Positions 1 through 5,450 are shown, counted from the first letter of the stretch. The stretch is 8,997 bases of DNA from Acidobacteriota bacterium (GCA_029942065.1 JAPYTY010000071.1:1-8997); one strand, 5' to 3'. Program-made: numbers and translations. The notes: generated by a model not told the origin, from the sequence alone.

Positions 1-17
1 GGCCTGGGGTGGCCGGG

Positions 18-950
18 CTACTCACTGCTGGAGTCTTCGTCGAGAAAACGGAGATCGAGTCCTTGGTAGGCTTCAATGCGCCGGTCCCTCCAGAATGGCC
101 ATTGGCGCCGAGTTTCCTCGATCTGAGTCAGATCGCACTCCACCACCAAAATTTCCTCTTTTTCGGCGGAGGCCCGGGCCAGGACACGTCCCAACGGATC
201 ACAGACAAAGGACTGTCCCCAGAAGGTCAGGTTGCCCTCTCGGCCCACCCGGTTAACGGCGGCAAGAAAGACGCCATTGGAAATGGCGTGGCCTCGTTGC
301 ACCGTTTCCCAGGCCGATTGCTGGGCCTGGTTTTCCAGGTCGGATGCACCCTCCAGCCAGCCGATGGCGGTTGGATACAAGATCAGCTGGGCTCCCTTCA
401 AGGCCGTCAAACGGGCTGCTTCCGGGAACCATTGGTCCCAGCACACCAGAACACCCAGTTCTCCGTAAGGCGTGGAGTGGCTTTGAAATCCCAGGTCGCC
501 GGGAGTGAAGTAGAATTTTTCATAGTAGCAGGGATCGTCGGGTATATGCATCTTGCGATATTTACCCGCCACCCCACCCTGGTTATCAATGATGGCTGCA
601 CAGTTGTGATAGATGCCGGACGTCCATCTCTCAAAGATGGAGGCGACGATTACGACCTGCAGTTCCTTGGCTATCTTTCCCAGCTGCTTGGTGGTGGGTC
701 CGGGAACCGGCTCGGCCAGGTCAAAAAAATGGGCGTTTTCCTCCTGGCAAAAATAGGGAGAGCTGAAAAGCTCCTGCAAGCAGATCACCTGAGCGCCTCT
801 GGCCGCCGCTGTTCGAATATGGTCGATGGAGTGTTGAAGATTGTCCTGGGGATTTTCACCACAACCCATCTGAATAAGTCCGAGACTCACCGTCTGGGGC
901 GACGAAACGGGATTTTTGGACGCGTTATCTTGAAATTCTTGGGGTGTCAT
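18..950 (-). CDS. aguB: N-carbamoylputrescine amidase, carbon-nitrogen hydrolase (nitrilase) family
   Basis: A cytoplasmic amidase expected to hydrolyse N-carbamoylputrescine to putrescine, CO2 and ammonia, the last step of the agmatine route to polyamines. The nitrilase-fold triad is visible: Glu60 in LQELF, Lys133 in KYRKMHIPDD, and the nucleophile Cys170 in VCWDQWFPE. The DDPCYYEKFYFTPGD stretch just after the lysine and the WFPEAARL stretch are characteristic of the AguB branch rather than of general nitrilases. At 310 residues it is slightly longer than usual. The extra is about 20 polar N-terminal residues before the first beta strand (VSLGLIQMGCG), so the true start could lie further in. 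The ATG at 950 is favoured because a perfect extended -10 box sits 11 bp upstream, which suits a nearly leaderless transcript. It diverges from the radical SAM unit. An agmatine deiminase gene (aguA) would be the natural neighbour but is not in the window. The substrate comes from family resemblance only. Confidence 0.9.
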   Translation of the reverse strand: MTPQEFQDNASKNPVSSPQTVSLGLIQMGCGENPQDNLQHSIDHIRTAAARGAQVICLQELFSSPYFCQEENAHFFDLAEPVPGPTTKQLGKIAKELQVVIVASIFERWTSGIYHNCAAIIDNQGGVAGKYRKMHIPDDPCYYEKFYFTPGDLGFQSHSTPYGELGVLVCWDQWFPEAARLTALKGAQLILYPTAIGWLEGASDLENQAQQSAWETVQRGHAISNGVFLAAVNRVGREGNLTFWGQSFVCDPLGRVLARASAEKEEILVVECDLTQIEETRRQWPFWRDRRIEAYQGLDLRFLDEDSSSE

Positions 951-961
951 CCGGTGGCGGG

Positions 962-970
962 ATTATAGCA
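962..970 (-). promoter_or_regulatory. Extended -10 promoter for aguB
   Basis: Read on the minus strand, 970 to 962 is TGCTATAAT, a perfect TGn extended -10 with a consensus TATAAT. No convincing -35 box stands 16-18 bp upstream, as is usual for extended -10 promoters. Initiation about 7 nt downstream would fall near 955, only about 5 nt before the ATG at 950, and no Shine-Dalgarno sequence is seen between. This suggests a leaderless or near-leaderless mRNA. It is an inference from sequence only. Confidence 0.5.
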
Positions 971-1021
971 TGGCCGTTGTCGGAATAAGGTGAGTGAAAG
1001 GCGCTGTGACGGCGGGTTGCG

Positions 1022-1050
1022 TTGACTGTGACAGGTTCGCTTGGTATCAT
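1022..1050 (+). promoter_or_regulatory. Sigma70-type promoter for the small ORF and radical SAM gene
   Basis: TTGACT (1022-1027) and TATCAT (1045-1050) each match the consensus hexamers at five of six positions and are 17 bp apart, the optimum. Transcription would start near 1057, about 8 nt before a GGAGG ribosome-binding site at 1065-1069. A CTGTGAC heptamer occurs at 1004-1010 and again at 1026-1032, 22 bp apart and straddling the -35 box, which could be a regulator site. Confidence 0.55.
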
Positions 1051-1074
1051 TCGCGGGTTGATTCGGAGGAGAGT

Positions 1075-1152
1075 TTGGGTCCGTTTCAGGTACTCGCAGC
1101 TTTAGAAAAACCAACCAACGTTCCGATTTCCATGAGCTATTCCGATGCGTAG
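1075..1152 (+). CDS. Possible 25-residue leader or precursor peptide overlapping the radical SAM gene
   Basis: A TTG-started frame of 25 codons ends at TAG 1150-1152 and overlaps the radical SAM ATG (1145) by 8 nt. A strong Shine-Dalgarno sequence, GGAGGAGAG (1065-1073), ends right before it, with 5 nt between the GGAGG core and the TTG. This is the first ribosome-binding site after the predicted transcription start, and no other start uses it: the radical SAM frame is closed by TGA at 1133-1135. The peptide begins MGPFQVLAAL (TTG read as Met) and ends SMSYSDA. It has no cysteine and no recognised family. It could be a substrate of the radical SAM enzyme, a leader that couples translation, or a chance frame. 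An internal in-frame ATG is at 1132. Confidence 0.35.
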   Translation: MGPFQVLAALEKPTNVPISMSYSDA

Positions 1153-2176
1153 CTGGAAAAAATTTCGAACCTCGCTTCGCGAATGGAAAATGGTGACGAA
1201 GGTCCTCCTGTTTCAAAACCATCCCATGCTGGTGCACATCATCCCCATGCGCCGTTGCAATTTGTCCTGTACCTATTGCAATGAATTTGATGATCACTCC
1301 GAGCCAGTTCCTGTTGAGAAAATAAATCGCTGGATCGATCGTTTGGCGGACCTGGGCACATCGATCGTTACCATCAGCGGCGGGGAGCCCCTCATGCATC
1401 CCGAACTGGAGAGTGTCATTGCTCGAATCCGCCAGCGGAAAATGATTTCAGGTCTCATCACCAACGGGTACCTGCTCTCCCGCAAGCGGATTGGTTCCCT
1501 CAATGACTCGGGCCTGGAACATTTACAGATCAGCATCGACAATGTTGAGCCCGATGAGACTTCCATGAAGAGCCTGAAGGTGCTGGACAAAAAGCTTCGC
1601 TATCTGGCTGAGCTGGCCGATTTCAAGGTTAATATCAATTCCGTGCTGGGGTCGGGAGTCAAGAATCCGGAGGATGCTCTGGTGATCGGGCGGCGGGCCG
1701 TCGAGTTGGGCTTCACCTGTACCGTGGGCTTGATCCATGATGGAGCCGGGGCCCTGAAACCCCTGGCCGGCCGCGAAAGGGAAATCTTTCTGGAACTGCG
1801 GGATCTTGGGAAAAAAGGCTATGCGCGGGGCAACAAGTACTTCCAGGACAATCTGGTCAATGGAAAGTCCAACGGATGGCGATGCCGTGCGGGCGCCCGT
1901 TATCTGTATCTGTGTGAGGATGGACTGGTGCACTACTGCTCCCAGCAGCGCGGCTACCCGGGAATTCCCCTGGAAGACTATGGCCTGGAGGATATCAAGC
2001 GTGAATATCTGACCGACAAACCGTGCTCGCCGACCTGCACCATCTCCTGCGTTCATCATGCTTCCATTGTTGATTTCTGGCGATCGCCTCAGATCCTGAA
2101 GGCCTTTCAGCCGGATCTCCCGCCTGGACCCTCCTCCAAGCCTGTACCCATGGATGACCTGTTGCAGCTGGAATAG
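1145..2176 (+). CDS. Radical SAM protein with SPASM-like C-terminal cysteine cluster
   Basis: A radical S-adenosylmethionine enzyme of unknown substrate. The [4Fe-4S] motif CxxxCxxC is Cys38, Cys42 and Cys45 (RRCNLSCTYC), followed by the SAM-binding SGGEP at 78-82 and a (beta/alpha) barrel to about residue 240. The C-terminal part carries Cys247, Cys257, Cys265, Cys294, Cys298 and Cys302. Cys247-x12-Gly260-x4-Cys265 fits the first half of the SPASM consensus, and Cx3Cx3C forms an atypical second half. One or two auxiliary Fe-S clusters are therefore likely. SPASM proteins include peptide-maturing enzymes (PqqE, MftC, AlbA-like) and anaerobic sulfatase maturases, but other members act on small molecules. 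ATG 1145 has only a weak GAG 8 nt upstream and overlaps the upstream small frame, which suggests translational coupling; ATG 1190 (Met16) is the alternative start. It ends 8 bp before a 19-bp inverted repeat. No sulfatase or PQQ genes are nearby. Confidence 0.85.
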   Translation: MRSWKKFRTSLREWKMVTKVLLFQNHPMLVHIIPMRRCNLSCTYCNEFDDHSEPVPVEKINRWIDRLADLGTSIVTISGGEPLMHPELESVIARIRQRKMISGLITNGYLLSRKRIGSLNDSGLEHLQISIDNVEPDETSMKSLKVLDKKLRYLAELADFKVNINSVLGSGVKNPEDALVIGRRAVELGFTCTVGLIHDGAGALKPLAGREREIFLELRDLGKKGYARGNKYFQDNLVNGKSNGWRCRAGARYLYLCEDGLVHYCSQQRGYPGIPLEDYGLEDIKREYLTDKPCSPTCTISCVHHASIVDFWRSPQILKAFQPDLPPGPSSKPVPMDDLLQLE

Positions 2177-2205
2177 GAAGACGCTGACCCCTGACCGCTG
2201 ACCGA

Positions 2206-2226
2206 GCGCTGGTCTTCGACCAGCGC
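2206..2226. repeat. Hairpin module A, copy 1
   Basis: GCGCTGGTC and GACCAGCGC pair perfectly over 9 bp around a TTC loop. The inner 19 nt (2207-2225) recur exactly at 5126-5144. It lies 30 bp past the radical SAM stop, but no T-run follows, so it is not a typical intrinsic terminator. Confidence 0.75.
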
Positions 2227-2250
2227 ATTTGGGTCAGTCGGCACGATTTT

Positions 2251-2271
2251 GTAGCGGCCGCTCTATGAGCG
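2251..2271. repeat. 21-bp module B, copy 1
   Basis: This 21-bp stretch is the exact reverse complement of 5212-5232. It contains the palindrome AGCGGCCGCT and the small hairpin CGCTC-TAT-GAGCG (2259-2271). The same module lies in opposite orientations in the two gaps, while the flanking modules keep the same orientation. Confidence 0.7.
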
Positions 2272-2345
2272 ACTCTCGGGAATCGGCGCACTGAGGCGCC
2301 TCCCACACTCCGGAAACGTGGAACCTGGAACCGAGAGTTTCAGTG

Positions 2346-2435
2346 TTCTCCACGCGGAGCCTAAGCGACGCGTTTCTCCACTCCGAGCGTTAGCGAGGGG
2401 TTGCTCTGCGTGCGAAGCACGCTTCTCCTGACTCC
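2346..2435. repeat. 90-bp block C, copy 1 (28/28/21-nt spacing)
   Basis: It aligns to 5282-5371 without gaps, with 73 of 90 positions identical by hand count. Units start with TTCTCC or a variant at 2346, 2374, about 2402 and 2423, giving spacings of 28, 28 and 21 nt. Unit 3 contains the hairpin GCGTGC-GAA-GCACGC (2408-2422). Units 1 and 2 share a GAGCGTTAGCGAGG-like core, degenerate in unit 1. Confidence 0.7.
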
Positions 2436-2441
2436 CTCGTG

Positions 2442-3140
2442 TCAGCGGTCAGGGGTCAGTTCTTCCCGGGCCATCTCAAACACCCGGTCAAACATCTTCC
2501 TGGTGAGTCGTCCCGTCTGGGTGTTCTGCTGGCTGGGATGGTAGGAAGCAATGAGGGTGGTTTTTTCATCCAGTTGATAGCTGGAGGCGTGGGCGAACTT
2601 TGGAAGAGGCTTGGGGACATGCCATTGGAGTTCCCGACGAGCCCACCAATAGGCTTGCCAGGCAATCCGTCCCAATGCCACCACGACACCGACACGATCG
2701 AGAAGCTTCAGCTCCCATCGCAGATAATGCCGGCAATCCATGAGTTCCTGTCGGGTCGGCTTGTTCAGGGGGGGGGCACAGTGGAGAGCGGCGGTAATGT
2801 AGGCATCCCGAAGTTGTAATCCATCCTCGAGATCCCGGCTGGTGGGCTGGCTGCAAAAGTCAAAGCGGTGAAGGGTGTCGTAAAGGAAATTTCCACTTCG
2901 ATCTCCCGTGAACATTCTCCCGGTTCGGTTGGCTCCATGCCCGGCGGGAGCCAGTCCCAGGATCAACAAGCGGGCCGATCGTGTCCCTAAAGAGGGAACC
3001 GGTTTCCCCCAATAGCTCCAGTCCCGGTAGGCTCGTCGTTTCTCGCGTGCAGTCTTTTCACGATGCTCGACCAGTCGCGGGCAGATCCGGCACTGAACCA
3101 GCTCTTTTTGCAGCTGCGTGAAGGTCTTTTTGATAGTCAC
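2442..3140 (-). CDS. Family 5 uracil-DNA glycosylase (UDGb type, Fe-S)
   Basis: A base-excision repair enzyme that removes uracil and other deaminated bases from DNA. The family 5 signature is clear: GLAPAGHGANRTGRMFTGD at residues 62-80, where Ala64 replaces the acidic or Asn catalytic residue of other families, and the C-terminal YHPSQQNTQTGRLT motif. Cys17 and Cys20 near the N-terminus together with Cys121 and Cys136 are the expected four ligands of the [4Fe-4S] cluster. The length of 232 aa is normal. The start is GTG 3140: no ATG exists upstream before the in-frame TAA at 3162-3164, and the first internal Met lies inside the catalytic motif. It follows the BNR gene by 21 bp on the same strand, so co-transcription is likely although the functions are unrelated. 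The last four residues (TPDR) and the TGA stop are encoded by the arm of the 19-bp inverted repeat. Confidence 0.88.
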   Translation of the reverse strand: MTIKKTFTQLQKELVQCRICPRLVEHREKTAREKRRAYRDWSYWGKPVPSLGTRSARLLILGLAPAGHGANRTGRMFTGDRSGNFLYDTLHRFDFCSQPTSRDLEDGLQLRDAYITAALHCAPPLNKPTRQELMDCRHYLRWELKLLDRVGVVVALGRIAWQAYWWARRELQWHVPKPLPKFAHASSYQLDEKTTLIASYHPSQQNTQTGRLTRKMFDRVFEMAREELTPDR

Positions 3141-3161
3141 CGGATGGATAAAATGGGGCTT

Positions 3162-4130
3162 TTAAGGATTCGCGTTGAGTATCTCATCACGAAGGTTGCT
3201 GGTCTGGGTAAAGCTGGCTCCCGCATTGGTACTCTTGTACAGGACATATCCCTGGGTAATCGCCCAGACAATACTGGGATTGGAGGGGGCAAAGACCAGG
3301 ACCGACATATTGCCGTCGTTTGAGAGAACTTTGGTGCTGGTTGCGAGCCCGTTAGTGGAAAGATAGAGACCATCACTCTGACCGTACAGTACCCGAGTAT
3401 TGTCCTGGGGGGAAACGGACAGGGTGTAACCGGAAGTGAAGATCTGGAATTGCTCCCAGGTAATACTCGCATCGGTGGATCGATAAAGCGCTCGATCCAG
3501 TTCACCATCCGCGATAGCGTAAAATCTGCTTCCATCGGCTGAAACATCGAAGTAGGTGATGGCTTTGTTTTGCATCGAAGGTGCAAACCGGGCCCATGTA
3601 TTTCCCCCATCCGAACTCTTGAGAAAGCCTGGACTCAGATCAGGGTCCTCACGGTTGAAGGCGAAGGGGGAAAGGAGTGAAGGATTGGAGGAGGCTTCCC
3701 GGAAATAGACATACTCACTGCGCTCATCGTTGGGGGCGACCTCGAGACGTTCCCAGTTGGCTCCTCCATCCGTGGTCGCGAAAATTCCTCCTTCAATATA
3801 TTCTCCTGCCGAGATTCCTTCACCGAAGAAAGAGGTTTCGCCTCCGGAGATGGCCAAAATGGCATGAAGAGCATTGGCGGGATCAGCATAGACGGCCGTC
3901 GTTCTTCCGCCATTTTGTTGAGTCCCGCAGTTGATCCTGGCCCAGGTCATCCCTCCGTCTTCTGACTTGTAGGCGCCTCCTGAGTTACTGGGAAGACTGC
4001 CGGTCAGGGGACCCGGTCCGCCGCCGGTTGTCACCGAGTAGACGATTTTCGGATCCGATTTGGAGATGCCGATGTCGTAAATCTCCGTGTAGAGACCCTC
4101 GGTATGGCGCAGTCCAAACCGGAAGCGTTC
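3162..4130 (-). pseudogene. 3' part of interrupted BNR/Asp-box beta-propeller gene
   Basis: This is the same reading frame as the upstream piece, directly after an in-frame TGA (4131-4133). Translation resumes as ERFRFGLRHTEGLYTE and continues without frameshift to TAA at 3162. Asp-box repeats follow one another: KSEDGGMTW, TTDGGANW, KSSDGGNTW, a degenerate STDASITW and a final STNAGASF. These mark the blades of a sortilin/Vps10- or BNR-like extracellular propeller, of the sort that often ends in LYKSTNAG-type repeats. If TGA were TGG the full protein would be 637 aa. The longest separately startable frame begins at GTG 4034, with no ribosome-binding site and no signal peptide, so independent translation of this part is doubtful. 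Apart from the one stop the sequence looks intact. That points to a very recent mutation, a strain variant or a base-call error. Confidence 0.75.
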
Positions 4131-5075
4131 TCAGGTGGCCCCGTCATCGGTGCTCTTGAGAAATCCGTTTCTTTCCGTGCCCACGATCAGAATGTTGGGA
4201 TTGGTCGGGTGGACGGTGAGCGACCGGAACGGGTTGTCTCGGTCAGCCCCGTCCGGTCCAGGGGGCCCCTGGATGATTTTATCTCCGTTGCCCAGGGCAT
4301 TGCCGCAGGGATCTTCCCCCTGCGGTCCGTTGTCAATCGAAAAAGCCGTGCTGGAACTGCTCAAGGTCGCCAGCGATCCGCTGGTTTTCTGACGAAAACC
4401 CACCATCGCAAATGCCTTATCCGATTGAGCATAGAGGCTGCCTTGGAATTCGGGGGCAATGCCACCAAAGATCTGGTCGATAAACTGTGCTAGCTGGGCT
4501 CCGGCGAGGATATTGATGGTGGTCTGGCCGGCCGTCTGGCCGTTCTGATCCAATAGCAAGAGATCAATGCTGGCGTCTGAGACACCCGGATTGGCCATAG
4601 CGATGGCGGTATCAGCCATGGAGTGTCTCTCGGCAAAGACATGGTGGGCAGGGCTCAAAGGTGAACTGGGAACGGAAACCTCGAACCCACCGATGTTGTA
4701 GACGATGGTTCCGGTAAGCTGTGAGTTGGAGTTCTCCGAGGCCACGGTGGCGTACCCGGTCTGGGGGCTTCCTGAGCCGTCGGTTTCCAGCTTGAGAACA
4801 CCCCCGGCAGGAATGGAGTAGCTGAGCGAACTTTGTGGCACTCCATCGAAGATCAGAGCCAGAACATCTCCATTGGCGTCCCTGAATGCGATGGTTCCAA
4901 TGTCTTCGATAGTGGCGGGGTTGGTGAGAATGATCTCGGAGCGGATACCTCCTCCGTCCGCAATTTGCGGAAAGATCAATGTTTGAGCGGAAAGGGATGT
5001 CGAACCTGACAGGGGAGTGAGACAGAGGAAGACAAAGAGTGGAGATGAATATTTGAATCTTCCCCAGAAGGCCAT
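4131..5075 (-). CDS. Secreted protein, 5' part of interrupted BNR/Asp-box propeller gene
   Basis: It encodes a signal peptide (basic start, hydrophobic SSPLFVFLCLTPLSG, likely cleavage after SLSA) and then a domain of about 200 residues. That domain opens with IFPQIADGGGIRSEIILTNP, a beta-rich extracellular type I associate with acidobacterial secreted proteins of unknown function. It is followed by a proline/glycine linker (QGPPGPDGAD) and the first propeller blade (VHPTNPNILIVGTERNGFLKSTDDGAT). The frame then hits TGA where the Asp-box Trp should be. ATG 5075 is preferred: GAGGA stands 10 nt upstream, whereas an in-frame TTG at 5084 would have that site almost touching it. As it stands it encodes a 314-aa exported protein lacking nearly all of its propeller. 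It is divergent from the GMC gene across a 375-bp repeat-filled gap. Confidence 0.72.
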   Translation of the reverse strand: MAFWGRFKYSSPLFVFLCLTPLSGSTSLSAQTLIFPQIADGGGIRSEIILTNPATIEDIGTIAFRDANGDVLALIFDGVPQSSLSYSIPAGGVLKLETDGSGSPQTGYATVASENSNSQLTGTIVYNIGGFEVSVPSSPLSPAHHVFAERHSMADTAIAMANPGVSDASIDLLLLDQNGQTAGQTTINILAGAQLAQFIDQIFGGIAPEFQGSLYAQSDKAFAMVGFRQKTSGSLATLSSSSTAFSIDNGPQGEDPCGNALGNGDKIIQGPPGPDGADRDNPFRSLTVHPTNPNILIVGTERNGFLKSTDDGAT

Positions 5076-5125
5076 TGAGATCAAGTCCTCATTATTCCTT
5101 TCTAGTGTAGTCTATTTCAGAAGAC

Positions 5126-5144
5126 CGCTGGTCTTCGACCAGCG
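5126..5144. repeat. Hairpin module A, copy 2
   Basis: CGCTGGTC-TTC-GACCAGCG forms an 8-bp perfect stem with a 3-nt loop and is identical to 2207-2225. Here it lies upstream of a gene start in a divergent gap, so a terminator role is unlikely. Confidence 0.75.
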
Positions 5145-5146
5145 CG

Positions 5147-5174
5147 TTTCACGTGTCATGTTTCACGTTTCATG
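5147..5174. repeat. Tandem heptanucleotide array (TTTCACG type)
   Basis: Four contiguous 7-nt units read TTTCACG, TGTCATG, TTTCACG and TTTCATG. It begins 2 bp after hairpin A. Confidence 0.65.
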
Positions 5175-5211
5175 ATAGGAAGAAAGAAGCCCCGCGCCGA
5201 TTCCGAAGAGC

Positions 5212-5232
5212 CGCTCATAGAGCGGCCGCTAC
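5212..5232. repeat. 21-bp module B, copy 2 (inverted)
   Basis: It is the exact reverse complement of 2251-2271. With one more base on the left it forms the hairpin CCGCTC-ATA-GAGCGG (5211-5225), overlapping the palindrome AGCGGCCGCT. Confidence 0.7.
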
Positions 5233-5243
5233 GAATTGGTAGA

Positions 5244-5278
5244 AAATCTGAAATCCGAAGTCCCAAATCCGAAACCAC
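5244..5278. repeat. Tandem heptanucleotide array (AAATCCG type)
   Basis: Units AAATCTG, AAATCCG, AAGTCCC and AAATCCG lie end to end, with a degenerate fifth (AAACCAC). It directly precedes block C. Confidence 0.6.
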
Positions 5279-5281
5279 TGC

Positions 5282-5371
5282 TTCTCCACACCGAGCGCCA
5301 GCGAGGTGTTTCTCCAAGCTGAGCGTCAGCGAGGCGTTTCTCCGCGCGCCAAGCGCGCTTCTCCTGACTCC
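5282..5371. repeat. 90-bp block C, copy 2 (28/28/21-nt spacing)
   Basis: TTCTCC recurs exactly at 5282, 5310, 5338 and 5359, spaced 28, 28 and 21 nt. It aligns without gaps to 2346-2435 at 73/90 identity. The unit 3 hairpin is GCGCGC-CAA-GCGCGC (5344-5358). Compared with copy 1 its stem has exchanged a T-A pair for C-G, a compensated change. Confidence 0.7.
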
Positions 5372-5405
5372 TGACTTCTGTCTCCTATCTTCCATCTTCT
5401 GTCTT
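5364..5405. repeat. Tandem heptanucleotide array (CTGACTC/CTGTCTT type)
   Basis: Six degenerate 7-nt units lie end to end: CTGACTC, CTGACTT, CTGTCTC, CTATCTT, CCATCTT and CTGTCTT. It occupies the same place after block C as the CTGACC-type arm in the first gap and ends 6 bp before the candidate -35 box of the GMC gene. Confidence 0.65.
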
Positions 5406-5411
5406 CTTCCG

Positions 5412-5440
5412 TTGCCTTGTGGCCCACCAGGCCTTAATAT
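5412..5440 (+). promoter_or_regulatory. Candidate promoter for the GMC oxidoreductase operon
   Basis: TTGCCT (5412-5417) and TAATAT (5435-5440) are 17 bp apart, each four of six to consensus. The predicted start is about 4 nt before the GTG at 5451, and no Shine-Dalgarno sequence is present. This again suggests a near-leaderless mRNA, as for aguB. The match is modest. Confidence 0.35.
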
Positions 5441-5450
5441 TTAGCCCATC

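Larger units (their letters stand above)
2184..2459. repeat. Composite repeat element closed by a 19-bp inverted repeat
   Basis: Nearly the whole gap between the convergent radical SAM and uracil-DNA glycosylase genes is repeat sequence. A perfect 19-bp inverted repeat at 2184-2202 and 2441-2459 encloses 238 bp. Its left arm consists of tandem CTGACCN heptamers (2184-2204). Inside are a 9-bp hairpin, a 21-bp motif shared with the second gap, an 8-bp inverted pair (ACTCTCGG 2272-2279 with CCGAGAGT 2331-2338), two perfect TGGAACC heptamers (2319-2332), and a 90-bp block shared with the second gap. The right arm runs into the glycosylase gene and supplies its last codons and TGA stop. No transposase and no clear target duplication are seen. 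It may be a MITE-like or REP-like element, or a structured RNA at the ends of both transcripts. Confidence 0.65.

Noticed and set aside
9..968. A 319-codon open frame on the plus strand opposite aguB
   Set aside because: It is antisense to a clear nitrilase-family gene with all catalytic residues; the translation shows no domain and the openness follows from codon bias.
1523..2059. A 178-codon minus-strand frame inside the radical SAM gene
   Set aside because: It is a shadow of a gene with unmistakable CxxxCxxC and GGEP motifs.
2206..2226. Hairpin A as a rho-independent terminator of the radical SAM gene
   Set aside because: The stem is strong, but no T-run follows on either strand, and an identical hairpin sits upstream of a gene start at 5126-5144.
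2184..2459. A classical insertion sequence
   Set aside because: Despite terminal inverted repeats there is no transposase frame in 276 bp and no clear target duplication; it can only be called MITE-like.
4131..4133. TGA read as tryptophan through an alternative genetic code
   Set aside because: The GMC, serine hydrolase and glycosylase genes all end at TGA at normal protein lengths, so TGA works as a stop here.
5076..5084. TTG at 5084 as start of the BNR gene
   Set aside because: The GAGGA site almost touches it; ATG 5075 has proper 10-nt spacing and still leaves a full signal peptide.
5282..5371. Regularly spaced repeats with 28-nt period, resembling a small CRISPR array
   Set aside because: The units are contiguous with no unique spacers, units vary among themselves, the spacing drops to 21, and no cas genes are present.
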